DNA from: an uncultured Saprospirales bacterium
Lineage (GTDB): Bacteria > Bacteroidota > Bacteroidia > Chitinophagales > Saprospiraceae
NCBI GenBank assembly: GCA_937926355.1
Contig: CALAZP010000149.1
Location: 1 to 12,458, forward strand
Length of the DNA stretch: 12,458 nucleotides
Direction: 5' to 3'
A program made the position numbers and the translations under genes. The notes below the pieces were generated by a model. That model was not told where the DNA came from and ran no database searches. It was given only the letters and a program-made list of their open reading frames with translations. How positions within the stretch are numbered: the first letter of the stretch is position 1; each line of letters starts with the position of its first letter. Of this stretch, positions 4,707 to 12,152 are shown in pieces.

Positions 4707-7568
4707 ATGGAACCCATACAATACGTTGGAGAACATTTAACTCCAGGAATTATCGGGCAGCTAGCCATCACATTAGGTTTTGTATCTGCCTTATTTTCTG
4801 CCATTTCCTATTTTTCATCTACCTCTTCTTCTTCTGATAGAAGGTGGCTTACTATGGGTAAAGTTGGATTTGGCATACATAGTATCAGCATTTTATCAGT
4901 TATCGTGGTGATGTTTTTCATCATGATTAACAGATATTACGAATATCAATACGTTTGGGCACACGTTTCAGATGAGCTGCCACTCAAATACATTGCCTCA
5001 GCATTTTGGGAGGGTCAGGAAGGTAGCTTTCTTCTCTGGATGTTTTGGAATATAGTGTTGGGTATTATTTTGATTTTCAAATCAGGAAAATGGGAAGGAC
5101 CTGTTTTAGGAACCATAGCAACTGTTCAGGTACTCCTCAACTCCATGATATTAGGAGTGTACATTGGATTTGGGGATAACCCTTATAAATTGGGAAGCAA
5201 TCCCTTGTTGTTATTAAGGGATACTATGAATGCTCCCATATTTAACAATGCTGATTATTTGGCTCTAATAAAAGGAAATGGATTAAATCCATTGTTACAA
5301 AATTATTGGATGACCATACATCCACCTACTTTGTTTTTAGGATTTTCTTCAACCGTAGTGCCTTTTGCTTTTGCCGTAGGCGCACTAATTAAAAAAGACT
5401 TTCATGGTTGGTTATCTCCTGTTTTACCCTGGGCACTATTTAGCGGAGGGATTCTAGGTATCGGAATTCTAATGGGAGGAGCTTGGGCTTATGAGGCCCT
5501 TACTTTTGGTGGATATTGGGCATGGGATCCGGTGGAGAATATGTCACTTGTACCCTGGTTAATTTTGGTAGCAGGAATTCACACCAATCTCATTGCAAAA
5601 GCAACTCAACAATCTTTGAGAAGTACTTTTGCATTTTATTTACTGACTTTCATATTAATCGTTTATTCTACTTTTTTAACCAGAAGTGGCGTTTTAGGAG
5701 ATACTTCCGTTCATGCTTTCACGGAAATGGGATTAGAAAATCAATTATTGTTGTTTCTATTATTAGTCACTCTTGTTCCAGGTGGAATTTTGATTTGGAG
5801 ATGGAAGCAAGTTCCAAATCCTGAAAAGGAAGAGCCTACAAGTTCCCGAGAATTCTGGATGTTTATTGGGACCTTGGTCTTGTTCTTTTCATCTATTTTG
5901 ATTACCGCTTCTACCTCATTACCGGTATACAATAAAATTAGACAAGCTTTTAACCCCGCCTATATTGGAGAGGTTATAACCGATCCAATTCCCCACTACA
6001 ACAAATATCAAATTTGGATTGCCGTTTTTATTGCTTTCTTATCAGGCTTGGCACAATTCTTAAGATATAGAGAAAATAGTTTGACAAGCCGATGGAGAAA
6101 ATTATCCATAGATTGGGGAGTTTCTCTTGTGATAGCTATATTGTTAGGAGGGGTAATTCTTTTATGGATCGATACTTTTGTTTGGCAATATACCGTGCTA
6201 CTTTTCGCTGCTACTTTCGTTGTCACGAGTAATTTTTGGTACTGGATAAAAATTTTGAGGTGGAATACTAAACTTGTGGGATCAGTAAGCTCGCATATAG
6301 GTTTTGGCTTAATGATTATTGGAGTATTAGCATCAGGATTAAACGAAAATATCATTACTTCTAATTCTTTTTTGATGGAAGGGGTTATAGAAGGTGATGA
6401 TGCATCTTTGAGAAATAATGTTCTTTTATTTGAAGACACTCCGGTGAATATTAGAGATTTTCAAATCACCTACAAAGGGGATAGTTTGGACGTTTATACC
6501 AAGACCTATTTTGTAGATTTTATAAAAATAGAGGAAAATGGGGATACATCAGAGCAATTCACATTAGCTCCAAATATTTTGTATGAGAAAGACTTTTCCA
6601 AAATAGCTGCATATAATCCCTCTACCAAAAGGTATTTTGGATATGACATATTCTCTTCCATTACTGCTTTACCGCAAGTAGAAATGGAAGCTGAATTTAA
6701 AAAGGAAAAAGAAGCGAATTTAAACTACAAAACTCAGTATTTATCGTTTGAAAATGAAATTACCGTTTACGATACGGTGATTAATGAAACTACTGGTTCG
6801 GAAACGATCAATGAATTTAAAGTTTTTTTAAAAGGGATTGATCGAGAGCCTACTCATCCTGAATATTCACCAGAGCAAGGAGATATTGCTTTGGGGTTAG
6901 AGGTAGGCATTTATGATATAAAGGCACCTGATAAAATATATTATGCAACTCCTGTTATAGTTATTAGAGGTCAATTACTATATGGCTATCCGGTACAAAT
7001 TAATCCGTTAAACACAAAAATTAAGTTACCCGATGACGTTTTGGATATTATTTTTCCCGATGAGTCTAGAATTCCTTACAGAGAAATCAAGTTAAAAAAG
7101 GGGGAGCGCTACCCCATTAATGCAACTTATACTGTTACGTTTGAAGGATTCAATCGTTCGCCACAACATCCGAATTTACAACCTAAAGAAGGTGATATTT
7201 ACGTGGGTGGACAATTAAAGATTACCCGTAATGATAATGTAAATTTTTGGACTGAACCTGTTTTTCTCATAAGAGATAATCAACCTTATTTTCTAAAAAC
7301 TCAAATTGAAAAAATAGGATTTCACAGCAGGTTTATTGAAATTGATCCATCTACCGAGACAGCAACTTTTAGTATAGCTCTAGAACCACCAATCTCCCGA
7401 ATTCCTGTTGAAATTGCAACAGACTCTTTGCGATACGACTATATCGTATTAGAGGCCAAAGTATTTCCGGGAATCAATTTGTTTTGGTTAGGAGCTACCT
7501 TAATGATGCTTGGATTACTTTTAGCTGTTATACCAAAATTGAAAAAAAAATATGCGTTGGGTAGCTGA
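4707..7568 (+). CDS. ccmF: CcmF/CcsA-family heme lyase with enlarged periplasmic region
   Basis: This 953-residue polytopic protein transfers heme from CcmE to apocytochrome c. About 14 membrane spans cover residues 12-543 and one closes the protein at 922-941. The tryptophan-rich heme-handling motif is present as WAWDPVE (271-277). The four histidines expected in CcmF are all visible: His205 (in MTIHPPTL), His292, His336 (GDTSVHAF) and His530 (SSHIGFG). E. coli CcmF is roughly 650 residues. The excess lies mainly in the periplasmic segment between residues 545 and 920, which contains two copies of a related beta-rich unit (about 703-776 and 808-880). It starts 3 bp after the ccmE stop and its last 17 nt overlap the next small ORF, so translation may be coupled. 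No frameshift or missing catalytic motif was found. Confidence 0.9.
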   Translation: MEPIQYVGEHLTPGIIGQLAITLGFVSALFSAISYFSSTSSSSDRRWLTMGKVGFGIHSISILSVIVVMFFIMINRYYEYQYVWAHVSDELPLKYIASAFWEGQEGSFLLWMFWNIVLGIILIFKSGKWEGPVLGTIATVQVLLNSMILGVYIGFGDNPYKLGSNPLLLLRDTMNAPIFNNADYLALIKGNGLNPLLQNYWMTIHPPTLFLGFSSTVVPFAFAVGALIKKDFHGWLSPVLPWALFSGGILGIGILMGGAWAYEALTFGGYWAWDPVENMSLVPWLILVAGIHTNLIAKATQQSLRSTFAFYLLTFILIVYSTFLTRSGVLGDTSVHAFTEMGLENQLLLFLLLVTLVPGGILIWRWKQVPNPEKEEPTSSREFWMFIGTLVLFFSSILITASTSLPVYNKIRQAFNPAYIGEVITDPIPHYNKYQIWIAVFIAFLSGLAQFLRYRENSLTSRWRKLSIDWGVSLVIAILLGGVILLWIDTFVWQYTVLLFAATFVVTSNFWYWIKILRWNTKLVGSVSSHIGFGLMIIGVLASGLNENIITSNSFLMEGVIEGDDASLRNNVLLFEDTPVNIRDFQITYKGDSLDVYTKTYFVDFIKIEENGDTSEQFTLAPNILYEKDFSKIAAYNPSTKRYFGYDIFSSITALPQVEMEAEFKKEKEANLNYKTQYLSFENEITVYDTVINETTGSETINEFKVFLKGIDREPTHPEYSPEQGDIALGLEVGIYDIKAPDKIYYATPVIVIRGQLLYGYPVQINPLNTKIKLPDDVLDIIFPDESRIPYREIKLKKGERYPINATYTVTFEGFNRSPQHPNLQPKEGDIYVGGQLKITRNDNVNFWTEPVFLIRDNQPYFLKTQIEKIGFHSRFIEIDPSTETATFSIALEPPISRIPVEIATDSLRYDYIVLEAKVFPGINLFWLGATLMMLGLLLAVIPKLKKKYALGS
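6813..7346 (+). repeat. Internal duplication in the CcmF periplasmic region
   Basis: CcmF residues 703-776 and 808-880 align without gaps over the first 31 positions with 12 identities. Both have V-x-x-x-x-G, then R-x-P-x-H-P, then P-x-x-G-D-I-x-x-G; further on both have a PV..IR motif. Copy one contains REPTHPEYSPEQGDIALG and copy two RSPQHPNLQPKEGDIYVG. The copies lie at about 6813-7034 and 7128-7346. The similarity is at protein level, implying an old duplication. Confidence 0.75.
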
Positions 7569-7827
7569 TATTAAGCACGAAGTTTATAAAATAGTAGTGC
7601 TTCAAATGGGGGAAAGGTATTTGCTACAAATAGAAGATGGTCCTTACGTACAAACATTTAAATTTAAAATACCAGAAGAGGTAGCATCAGTTTCCGTCAT
7701 AAAAGAAAAGGTTAATACAACCTTTTTGGAAGATATTAGTTTGAACTTTCAAAGAATGAAGAAATCTAGAAATAGTTTTCTAGATGATTTAGATTTATCG
7801 CACCATCATTTTCCAGAAATCATTTAA
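7552..7827 (+). CDS. Small protein of unknown function downstream of ccmF
   Basis: I do not recognise this 91-residue product. Its first half alternates hydrophobic and polar residues like a beta-sheet (EVYKIVVLQMGERYLLQIED, then YVQTFKFKIPEEV). The second half is helical and charged, ending in a His-rich DLSHHHFPEII tail. It has no signal peptide or membrane span, so it is probably cytoplasmic. The ATG at 7552 overlaps the end of ccmF by 17 nt; an alternative ATG at 7606 would remove 18 residues and the overlap, and I cannot decide between them. The next small gene follows after 10 bp. Tight packing suggests that it belongs to the ccm operon, but its relation to heme delivery is unknown. Confidence 0.6.
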   Translation: MRWVADIKHEVYKIVVLQMGERYLLQIEDGPYVQTFKFKIPEEVASVSVIKEKVNTTFLEDISLNFQRMKKSRNSFLDDLDLSHHHFPEII

Positions 7828-7837
7828 ATCCCAAATT

Positions 7838-8014
7838 ATGTTTAATTTTTTCAAGAAAAACCCAACAGCCCAATTAGAAAAAAAATATGAAAAACTGTTA
7901 GAGGAGGCTATGCAATTACAGCGGAAGGGCGACATAAAGGCCTATGCTATAAAAAGTGCTGAGGCTGAAGAAGTACTTAAGGAAATTGAAAAAATCAATA
8001 CTCAAAAAGATTAA
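7838..8014 (+). CDS. 58-residue DUF6435-like small protein
   Basis: The start ATG at 7838 opens a 58-codon frame: an N-terminal FNFFKKNP, then a two-helix charged pattern with LEKKYEKLLEEAMQLQRKGDIKAYA and an Ala/Glu-rich second helix. The FFKxxP start, the LQRxGDIxxYA turn and the length are what I remember of the DUF6435 family; the name is from memory and not checked. The function is unknown. It begins 10 bp after the preceding small gene and is the last gene of the plus-strand unit. Its stop codon overlaps that of udk in a shared TTAA (8011-8014). Confidence 0.7.
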   Translation: MFNFFKKNPTAQLEKKYEKLLEEAMQLQRKGDIKAYAIKSAEAEEVLKEIEKINTQKD

Positions 8015-8640
8015 TTTTTTTGAAGCTGAAGGTGATGGTGAATAAAGCCTTTCAAAACGAGTAATCCCTTATCGAAGCTTTGATTATTATTAATCACCAA
8101 ATCGACTTGATCTTTATAAGGTTCAATATATTTCTCAAAAGTTGGAAGCACATGGTGTTCGTATCTATACAGCACATCTTCTAAAGGGTAATTTCTTTCT
8201 TGCCGATCCCTTTTAATTCTTCTAATAACTTTTAGATTTTCTTTTGCATGAAGGAAAATTTTAAGGTCCAATAAATCTTTAATAGGTTGATGGTGAAAAA
8301 CAAAAATCCCTTCTACAATAATAATCGGTGCTGGTTTGAATACCAAATAATCAGGACTTTGGTTTTTGTTATTAAAAGTGTATTCTATTCGGGAAAACTC
8401 TTGGCCTTCAATTAAGCGTTTCAAATCCTCGTGAAAGGCTTCCAAATCAATTGAAGATGGCCTATCAAAATTAGAGATTCCATTATGATCGATCTCTTGC
8501 AATGACTTTGGATGGTAATAATCATCTTGGGAAATAATACAAACCTCCTTTTCGGAAAAGGTATCTCTCAAAGCTTTTAAAAAACTAGTCTTTCCCGATC
8601 CACTACCACCTGAAATTCCAATAATAAAATCTTTTGACAT
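8011..8640 (-). CDS. udk: Uridine kinase
   Basis: The 209-residue product has the full uridine/cytidine kinase pattern and normal family length. It has P-loop GGSGSGKT (11-18), SQDDYYH with Asp39-Asp40 for magnesium and nucleoside binding, NFDRPSSID (57-65), the IIIVEGIF strand (107-113), and lid-region arginines RRIKRDRQER (140-149). It phosphorylates uridine and cytidine with ATP or GTP in the cytoplasm, feeding pyrimidine salvage. It is divergent from the concentrative nucleoside transporter gene 70 bp away, fitting uptake followed by phosphorylation. Its 3' end overlaps the upstream operon tail to tail by 4 nt. Confidence 0.93.
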   Translation of the reverse strand: MSKDFIIGISGGSGSGKTSFLKALRDTFSEKEVCIISQDDYYHPKSLQEIDHNGISNFDRPSSIDLEAFHEDLKRLIEGQEFSRIEYTFNNKNQSPDYLVFKPAPIIIVEGIFVFHHQPIKDLLDLKIFLHAKENLKVIRRIKRDRQERNYPLEDVLYRYEHHVLPTFEKYIEPYKDQVDLVINNNQSFDKGLLVLKGFIHHHLQLQKN

Positions 8641-8710
8641 CCTTATTTAATTATTGGCGGTAAAAATATAAACTTATATTTATTGCTCATCAATTTAATA
8701 CAAAGAACGA
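8641..8710. promoter_or_regulatory. Divergent promoter region between udk and the nucleoside transporter gene
   Basis: This 70-bp spacer must hold the promoters of both genes. It contains a perfect 8-bp inverted repeat, AAATATAA-AC-TTATATTT (8664-8681). On the plus strand TATATTTA (8675-8682) is one base off TAnnTTTG, with a TTG 18 bp upstream (8654-8656). On the minus strand TAAGTTTA in the same dyad is also one base off. A shared operator or simply two overlapping AT-rich promoters are both possible. Confidence 0.4.
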
Positions 8711-10045
8711 ATGCTCATTCTTGAAAGCATATTCAGGGGAATTATTGGCATGTTGGTGCTGGTAGGAGGTTGTTATTTATTGAGTAACGATAGAAAAAAC
8801 ATTAATTGGAGGACCGTTGGTGCTGGTCTTGGACTTCAATTAATTCTGGCTTTATTGCTCTTAAAAGTTCCTATAGTTAAGGATGGGTTTGATGCGATAG
8901 CTGGTTTTTTTGTTACTATTTTGAATTTTTCAGAAGCAGGAGCTGAATTTGTATTAGGAAGTTGGCCTGATGTTGCAGAGATTAAAGATGGCATATCTGG
9001 CAAAGCCTTTACTATAGGTTATGTTTTCGCCTTCAAGGTATTACCCACCATTCTCTTTTTTTCTGCCTTATCTTCCCTACTCTATTATCTAGGAATACTT
9101 CAACTTTTTATAAAGGCATTTGGATGGCTAATGAGTAGGACTATGCACCTAACAGGTGCAGAAAGTATGGCAGCAGCTGCTAATATTTTTATTGGTCAAA
9201 CGGAAGCGCCACTAGTTGTTAAGCCTTTTATAGAAAAGATGTCTAAATCTGAGATCATGTGTTTGATGACAGGAGGAATGGCAACTATTGCAGGTAGTGT
9301 CTTTGCAGCATACGTCGGTTTTTTAGGAGGATCTGATCCGATTCAGCAACAATTCTTTGCTAGTCATTTATTAACGGCATCAATTATATCTGCTCCCGCT
9401 GCTATTGTTTGCGCCAAAATTTTATTTCCTGAAAAGCACTCGGATAAAATTAAAAATGAACACTTGGTTATTGATAAAAGTCAAGTAGGAAATAACGTTT
9501 TAGATGCATTAACTAAAGGGACCACAGATGGACTTAGGTTGGCTGTAAATGTGGGTTCCATGTTGTTGGTCTTTACTGCGATGGTTGCTTTAGTGGATTA
9601 CATTCTAATGGAAATTTTTGGAGATATAACTGGTTTGAATAATTGGGTCAACACTATTACAGAACAGCAATATTCAGGATTTAATCTAGAGTTTATTTTG
9701 GGAATTATATTCGCCCCTTTTGCATGGTTATTAGGAGTAGAATCCAGTGATATATTATTGGTGGGTCAACTATTGGGATTAAAGACTACATTAAATGAAT
9801 TCTATGCCTACGCTTCGTTAGAGGAAGTAAAAACACTTATCTCTGACAAATCTGTCATTATTGCAACTTATGCCTTATGCGGATTTGCAAATTTTGCCTC
9901 TATAGGAATACAAATTGGAGGTATTAGTGCCTTGGCCCCTAACCAGCGAAAAACCCTTACTGAATTAGGCGTTAAATCATTAATTGGTGGCACTTTAGCT
10001 TGTTTTATGACTGCAATAATCGCCGGAATACTGGTTCCCGGCTAA
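8711..10045 (+). CDS. Concentrative nucleoside transporter (CNT/NupC family)
   Basis: The 444-residue inner-membrane protein is hydrophobic throughout, with an N-terminal NupC-type segment (1-55), a gate-like middle and a conserved C-terminal transport domain. The key CNT motifs are GQTEAPL (162-168) in the nucleoside site, GGMATIAGSVFAAYVGFLG (188-206), LGVESSD (341-347), NEF (362-364) and ALCGFANFASIGI (388-400). CNT proteins import nucleosides with sodium or protons. The length and motifs match bacterial family members. Whether it prefers pyrimidines cannot be read from the sequence, but divergence from udk suggests uridine or cytidine among its substrates. The start ATG at 8711 has no Shine-Dalgarno sequence. 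The amidohydrolase gene follows after 14 bp, probably in one operon. Confidence 0.92.
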   Translation: MLILESIFRGIIGMLVLVGGCYLLSNDRKNINWRTVGAGLGLQLILALLLLKVPIVKDGFDAIAGFFVTILNFSEAGAEFVLGSWPDVAEIKDGISGKAFTIGYVFAFKVLPTILFFSALSSLLYYLGILQLFIKAFGWLMSRTMHLTGAESMAAAANIFIGQTEAPLVVKPFIEKMSKSEIMCLMTGGMATIAGSVFAAYVGFLGGSDPIQQQFFASHLLTASIISAPAAIVCAKILFPEKHSDKIKNEHLVIDKSQVGNNVLDALTKGTTDGLRLAVNVGSMLLVFTAMVALVDYILMEIFGDITGLNNWVNTITEQQYSGFNLEFILGIIFAPFAWLLGVESSDILLVGQLLGLKTTLNEFYAYASLEEVKTLISDKSVIIATYALCGFANFASIGIQIGGISALAPNQRKTLTELGVKSLIGGTLACFMTAIIAGILVPG

Positions 10046-10059
10046 AATAAATATAAATT

Positions 10060-11652
10060 ATGTTTAAAAAATTTAATCTCTGTACAATTCTTCTTTGCGG
10101 GCTTTTTATTTCAACTCAAGCACAAATTGAAAAAGCTCCAATTAGTAACCAAGGAGAAGGGCCTTTTGAACAATTGATCATTAGGGGGGTCACGCTAATA
10201 AATGGAAATGGAGCACCTCCGTTAGGTCCAGTTGATATAGTTGTCAGAGGAAATATTATAGAAAGAGTAGCAGTTGTAGGACATCCAGGAGTTCCAATCA
10301 GGGAAAAATCCAGACCACAAATAGAAGACGGAGGAAAAGAATTAATAGCAGATGGGATGTATTTGTTACCGGGCTTTATTGACATGCACGGCCATATTGG
10401 GGGAAGAGGGCAAGGTACTCCAGCAGAATACGTCTTCAAATTATGGATGGCGCATGGGATTACAACCATAAGGGACCCCTCTTGTGGCAATGGATTGGAA
10501 TGGGTTTTGGAGCATAAAAAATTAAGTGAATCCAACAAAATTACAGCTCCTAGAATAATGGCCTATACAGCCTTTGGAATGGGTTCTAAATCTCCTATTA
10601 GTAATGCGGATCAAGCTAGAGCATGGGTACGAGAAAATGCAGCAAATGGAGCTGATGGAATTAAATTTTTCGGAGCTTCACCAGAAGTTATGGATGCGGC
10701 AATAAGGGAAAATAAAAAACTAGGCTTGCGTTCAACCTGTCATCATGCCCAGTTAGATGTCAGTAGATGGAATGTCCTTCAATCAGCAAGAGCCGGTATG
10801 ACCAGTATGGAACATTGGTATGGTTTACCAGAAGCACTTTTTAATGATAGGACTGTCCAAAACTATCCTTTGGACTACAATTATCAAAATGAACAGCATC
10901 GATTTGAATCTGCTGGCCAATTATGGAAACAGGCAGCAGCGCCCTTTTCCGATCATTGGAATAAGGTTATGGATGAGTTAATTGCACTTGATTTTACTAT
11001 TGACCCCACTTTCAATATCTACGAGGCTAATCGAGATTTGATGCGGGCAATGAGGGCTGAGTGGCATGATTATTACACTTTACCAAGCCTTTGGAAGTTT
11101 TATGAACCCAGCCGCATTTCTCATGGCTCTTATTGGCATGCTTGGGGAACAGAACAAGAGGTAAATTGGAAAAAGAATTACCAATTGTGGATGACCTTTA
11201 TTAATGAATATAAAAATAGAGGTGGAAGGGTAACTGCTGGTTCAGATTCAGGATTCATTTATCAATTATATGGGTTTGCCTATATCCGTGAATTAGAATT
11301 ATTAAGAGAGTCAGGATTTCATCCATTAGAAGTTGTCAGAGCTGCCACCCTAAATGGAGCAGAAGCTCTTGGACTTGCTAAAGAATTAGGAACTATAGAA
11401 GCAGGTAAACTGGCGGATATGGTTCTATTAGAAGAAAATCCACTTATGGATTTGAAAGTTCTTTACGGAACAGGAACTATCAGATTAAACGATGAGAATG
11501 AAGTAATCAAAGTGGGTGGAGTAAAATACACCATTAAAGATGGAATCATTTATGACGCCAAAGCTTTATTATCCGAAGTCAAAAGCATAGTAGATGAGGC
11601 TAAAAAAACTTCAGATATAAAAATTGGTATTCCAGGTGGTTTACCCAAATAA
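10060..11652 (+). CDS. Secreted metal-dependent amidohydrolase, substrate unknown
   Basis: This 530-residue protein has a signal peptide (FKKFNLCTILLCGLF, cleavage probably near QAQ at 20-22), so it is exported, likely to the periplasm. It has the amidohydrolase superfamily fold order: an N-terminal beta-sandwich strand set (38-103), GFIDMHGH with the metal-binding pair His110 and His112, Lys202 in GIKFFG as the likely carboxylated or bridging lysine, His228/His229, His252 in MEHWYG, and Asp396 in TAGSDSG. A closing AEALGL...GTIEAGKLADMVLLEENP segment (434-461) is typical of the imidazolonepropionase/prolidase-like branch. An aromatic-rich stretch of about 130 residues (260-390) lies between His252 and Asp396. 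The substrate could be a cyclic amide or a dipeptide. It follows the nucleoside transporter by 14 bp and overlaps rimM tail to tail by 12 nt. Confidence 0.85.
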   Translation: MFKKFNLCTILLCGLFISTQAQIEKAPISNQGEGPFEQLIIRGVTLINGNGAPPLGPVDIVVRGNIIERVAVVGHPGVPIREKSRPQIEDGGKELIADGMYLLPGFIDMHGHIGGRGQGTPAEYVFKLWMAHGITTIRDPSCGNGLEWVLEHKKLSESNKITAPRIMAYTAFGMGSKSPISNADQARAWVRENAANGADGIKFFGASPEVMDAAIRENKKLGLRSTCHHAQLDVSRWNVLQSARAGMTSMEHWYGLPEALFNDRTVQNYPLDYNYQNEQHRFESAGQLWKQAAAPFSDHWNKVMDELIALDFTIDPTFNIYEANRDLMRAMRAEWHDYYTLPSLWKFYEPSRISHGSYWHAWGTEQEVNWKKNYQLWMTFINEYKNRGGRVTAGSDSGFIYQLYGFAYIRELELLRESGFHPLEVVRAATLNGAEALGLAKELGTIEAGKLADMVLLEENPLMDLKVLYGTGTIRLNDENEVIKVGGVKYTIKDGIIYDAKALLSEVKSIVDEAKKTSDIKIGIPGGLPK

Positions 11653-12150
11653 GCCCTCTGGTAGTTTAACGGTTATTAAGGTAGATAAATCGTCAACTGA
11701 AACCAAGAAGTCTTCATGAAGTGGAATGAGGATTTCTTCATCTCCGATAATATGGACTGTAGCCATTAGCTGTTGAGGATATTCCTCTATTTTAATTATT
11801 TTCCCTTTCTGGTTGCTAGTTAAATCTAGCAGGTGATACCCTACCCAAGTATAGGGGTTGGAAGACTGGGAAGTAGTTGAAGAAATAATTTTGCCCTCCA
11901 CAAAAACTTCCTTTCCAGCAAATGGAATTGCGGCTTCTTTGGTATCTATTCGTTCAATAAAAACTTGCTGAAAACCATTAGAAAGAAAAGTAGTCACCCA
12001 GAAAGGAACAGGCAACCCTTCAAAATTAACAAATACGAACTGCTGATTTAGATCCAACCCACCAAAAGAATCTTTAAGCACGATTTTCATTCCCCCTTCA
12101 ATGCCGTGAGGTTTGACAATTTTACCAATTGGGATAAGCGTTCCAATCAT
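11641..12150 (-). CDS. rimM: 16S rRNA-processing / 30S maturation factor RimM
   Basis: The 169-residue product has the RimM N-domain start, IGKIVKPHGIEGGMKIVL (8-25), a central beta-barrel with VFVEGK, and a C-terminal PRC-barrel: GYHLLDL, GKIIKIEEYPQQLMATV, EEILIPLHEDFL and the closing VKLPEGLFG. RimM binds ribosomal protein S19 and assists assembly of the 30S head. The length is typical. It starts 2 bp after the mnmA stop codon, so the two are very probably co-translated. The usual rpsP-rimM-trmD neighbours are not seen on this side. Its last codons overlap the end of the convergent amidohydrolase gene. Confidence 0.9.
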   Translation of the reverse strand: MIGTLIPIGKIVKPHGIEGGMKIVLKDSFGGLDLNQQFVFVNFEGLPVPFWVTTFLSNGFQQVFIERIDTKEAAIPFAGKEVFVEGKIISSTTSQSSNPYTWVGYHLLDLTSNQKGKIIKIEEYPQQLMATVHIIGDEEILIPLHEDFLVSVDDLSTLITVKLPEGLFG

Positions 12151-12152
12151 GA

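Noticed and set aside
5516..6439. Open frames inside ccmF (5516-5824 plus, 5741-5932 minus, 6008-6439 minus)
   Set aside because: All lie within the well-supported ccmF frame and show no motif, signal peptide or start context.
8003..8022. Near-perfect AT palindrome (A-tract, TTAA, T-tract) as a bidirectional terminator
   Set aside because: It has no GC stem and no loop, and lies in coding sequence of both genes, so it cannot be called an intrinsic terminator from sequence alone.
10116..10538. 140-codon minus-strand open frame opposite the amidohydrolase
   Set aside because: It is rich in Pro, Ser and Ile with no recognisable domain, and is antisense to conserved catalytic motifs; a chance open frame.
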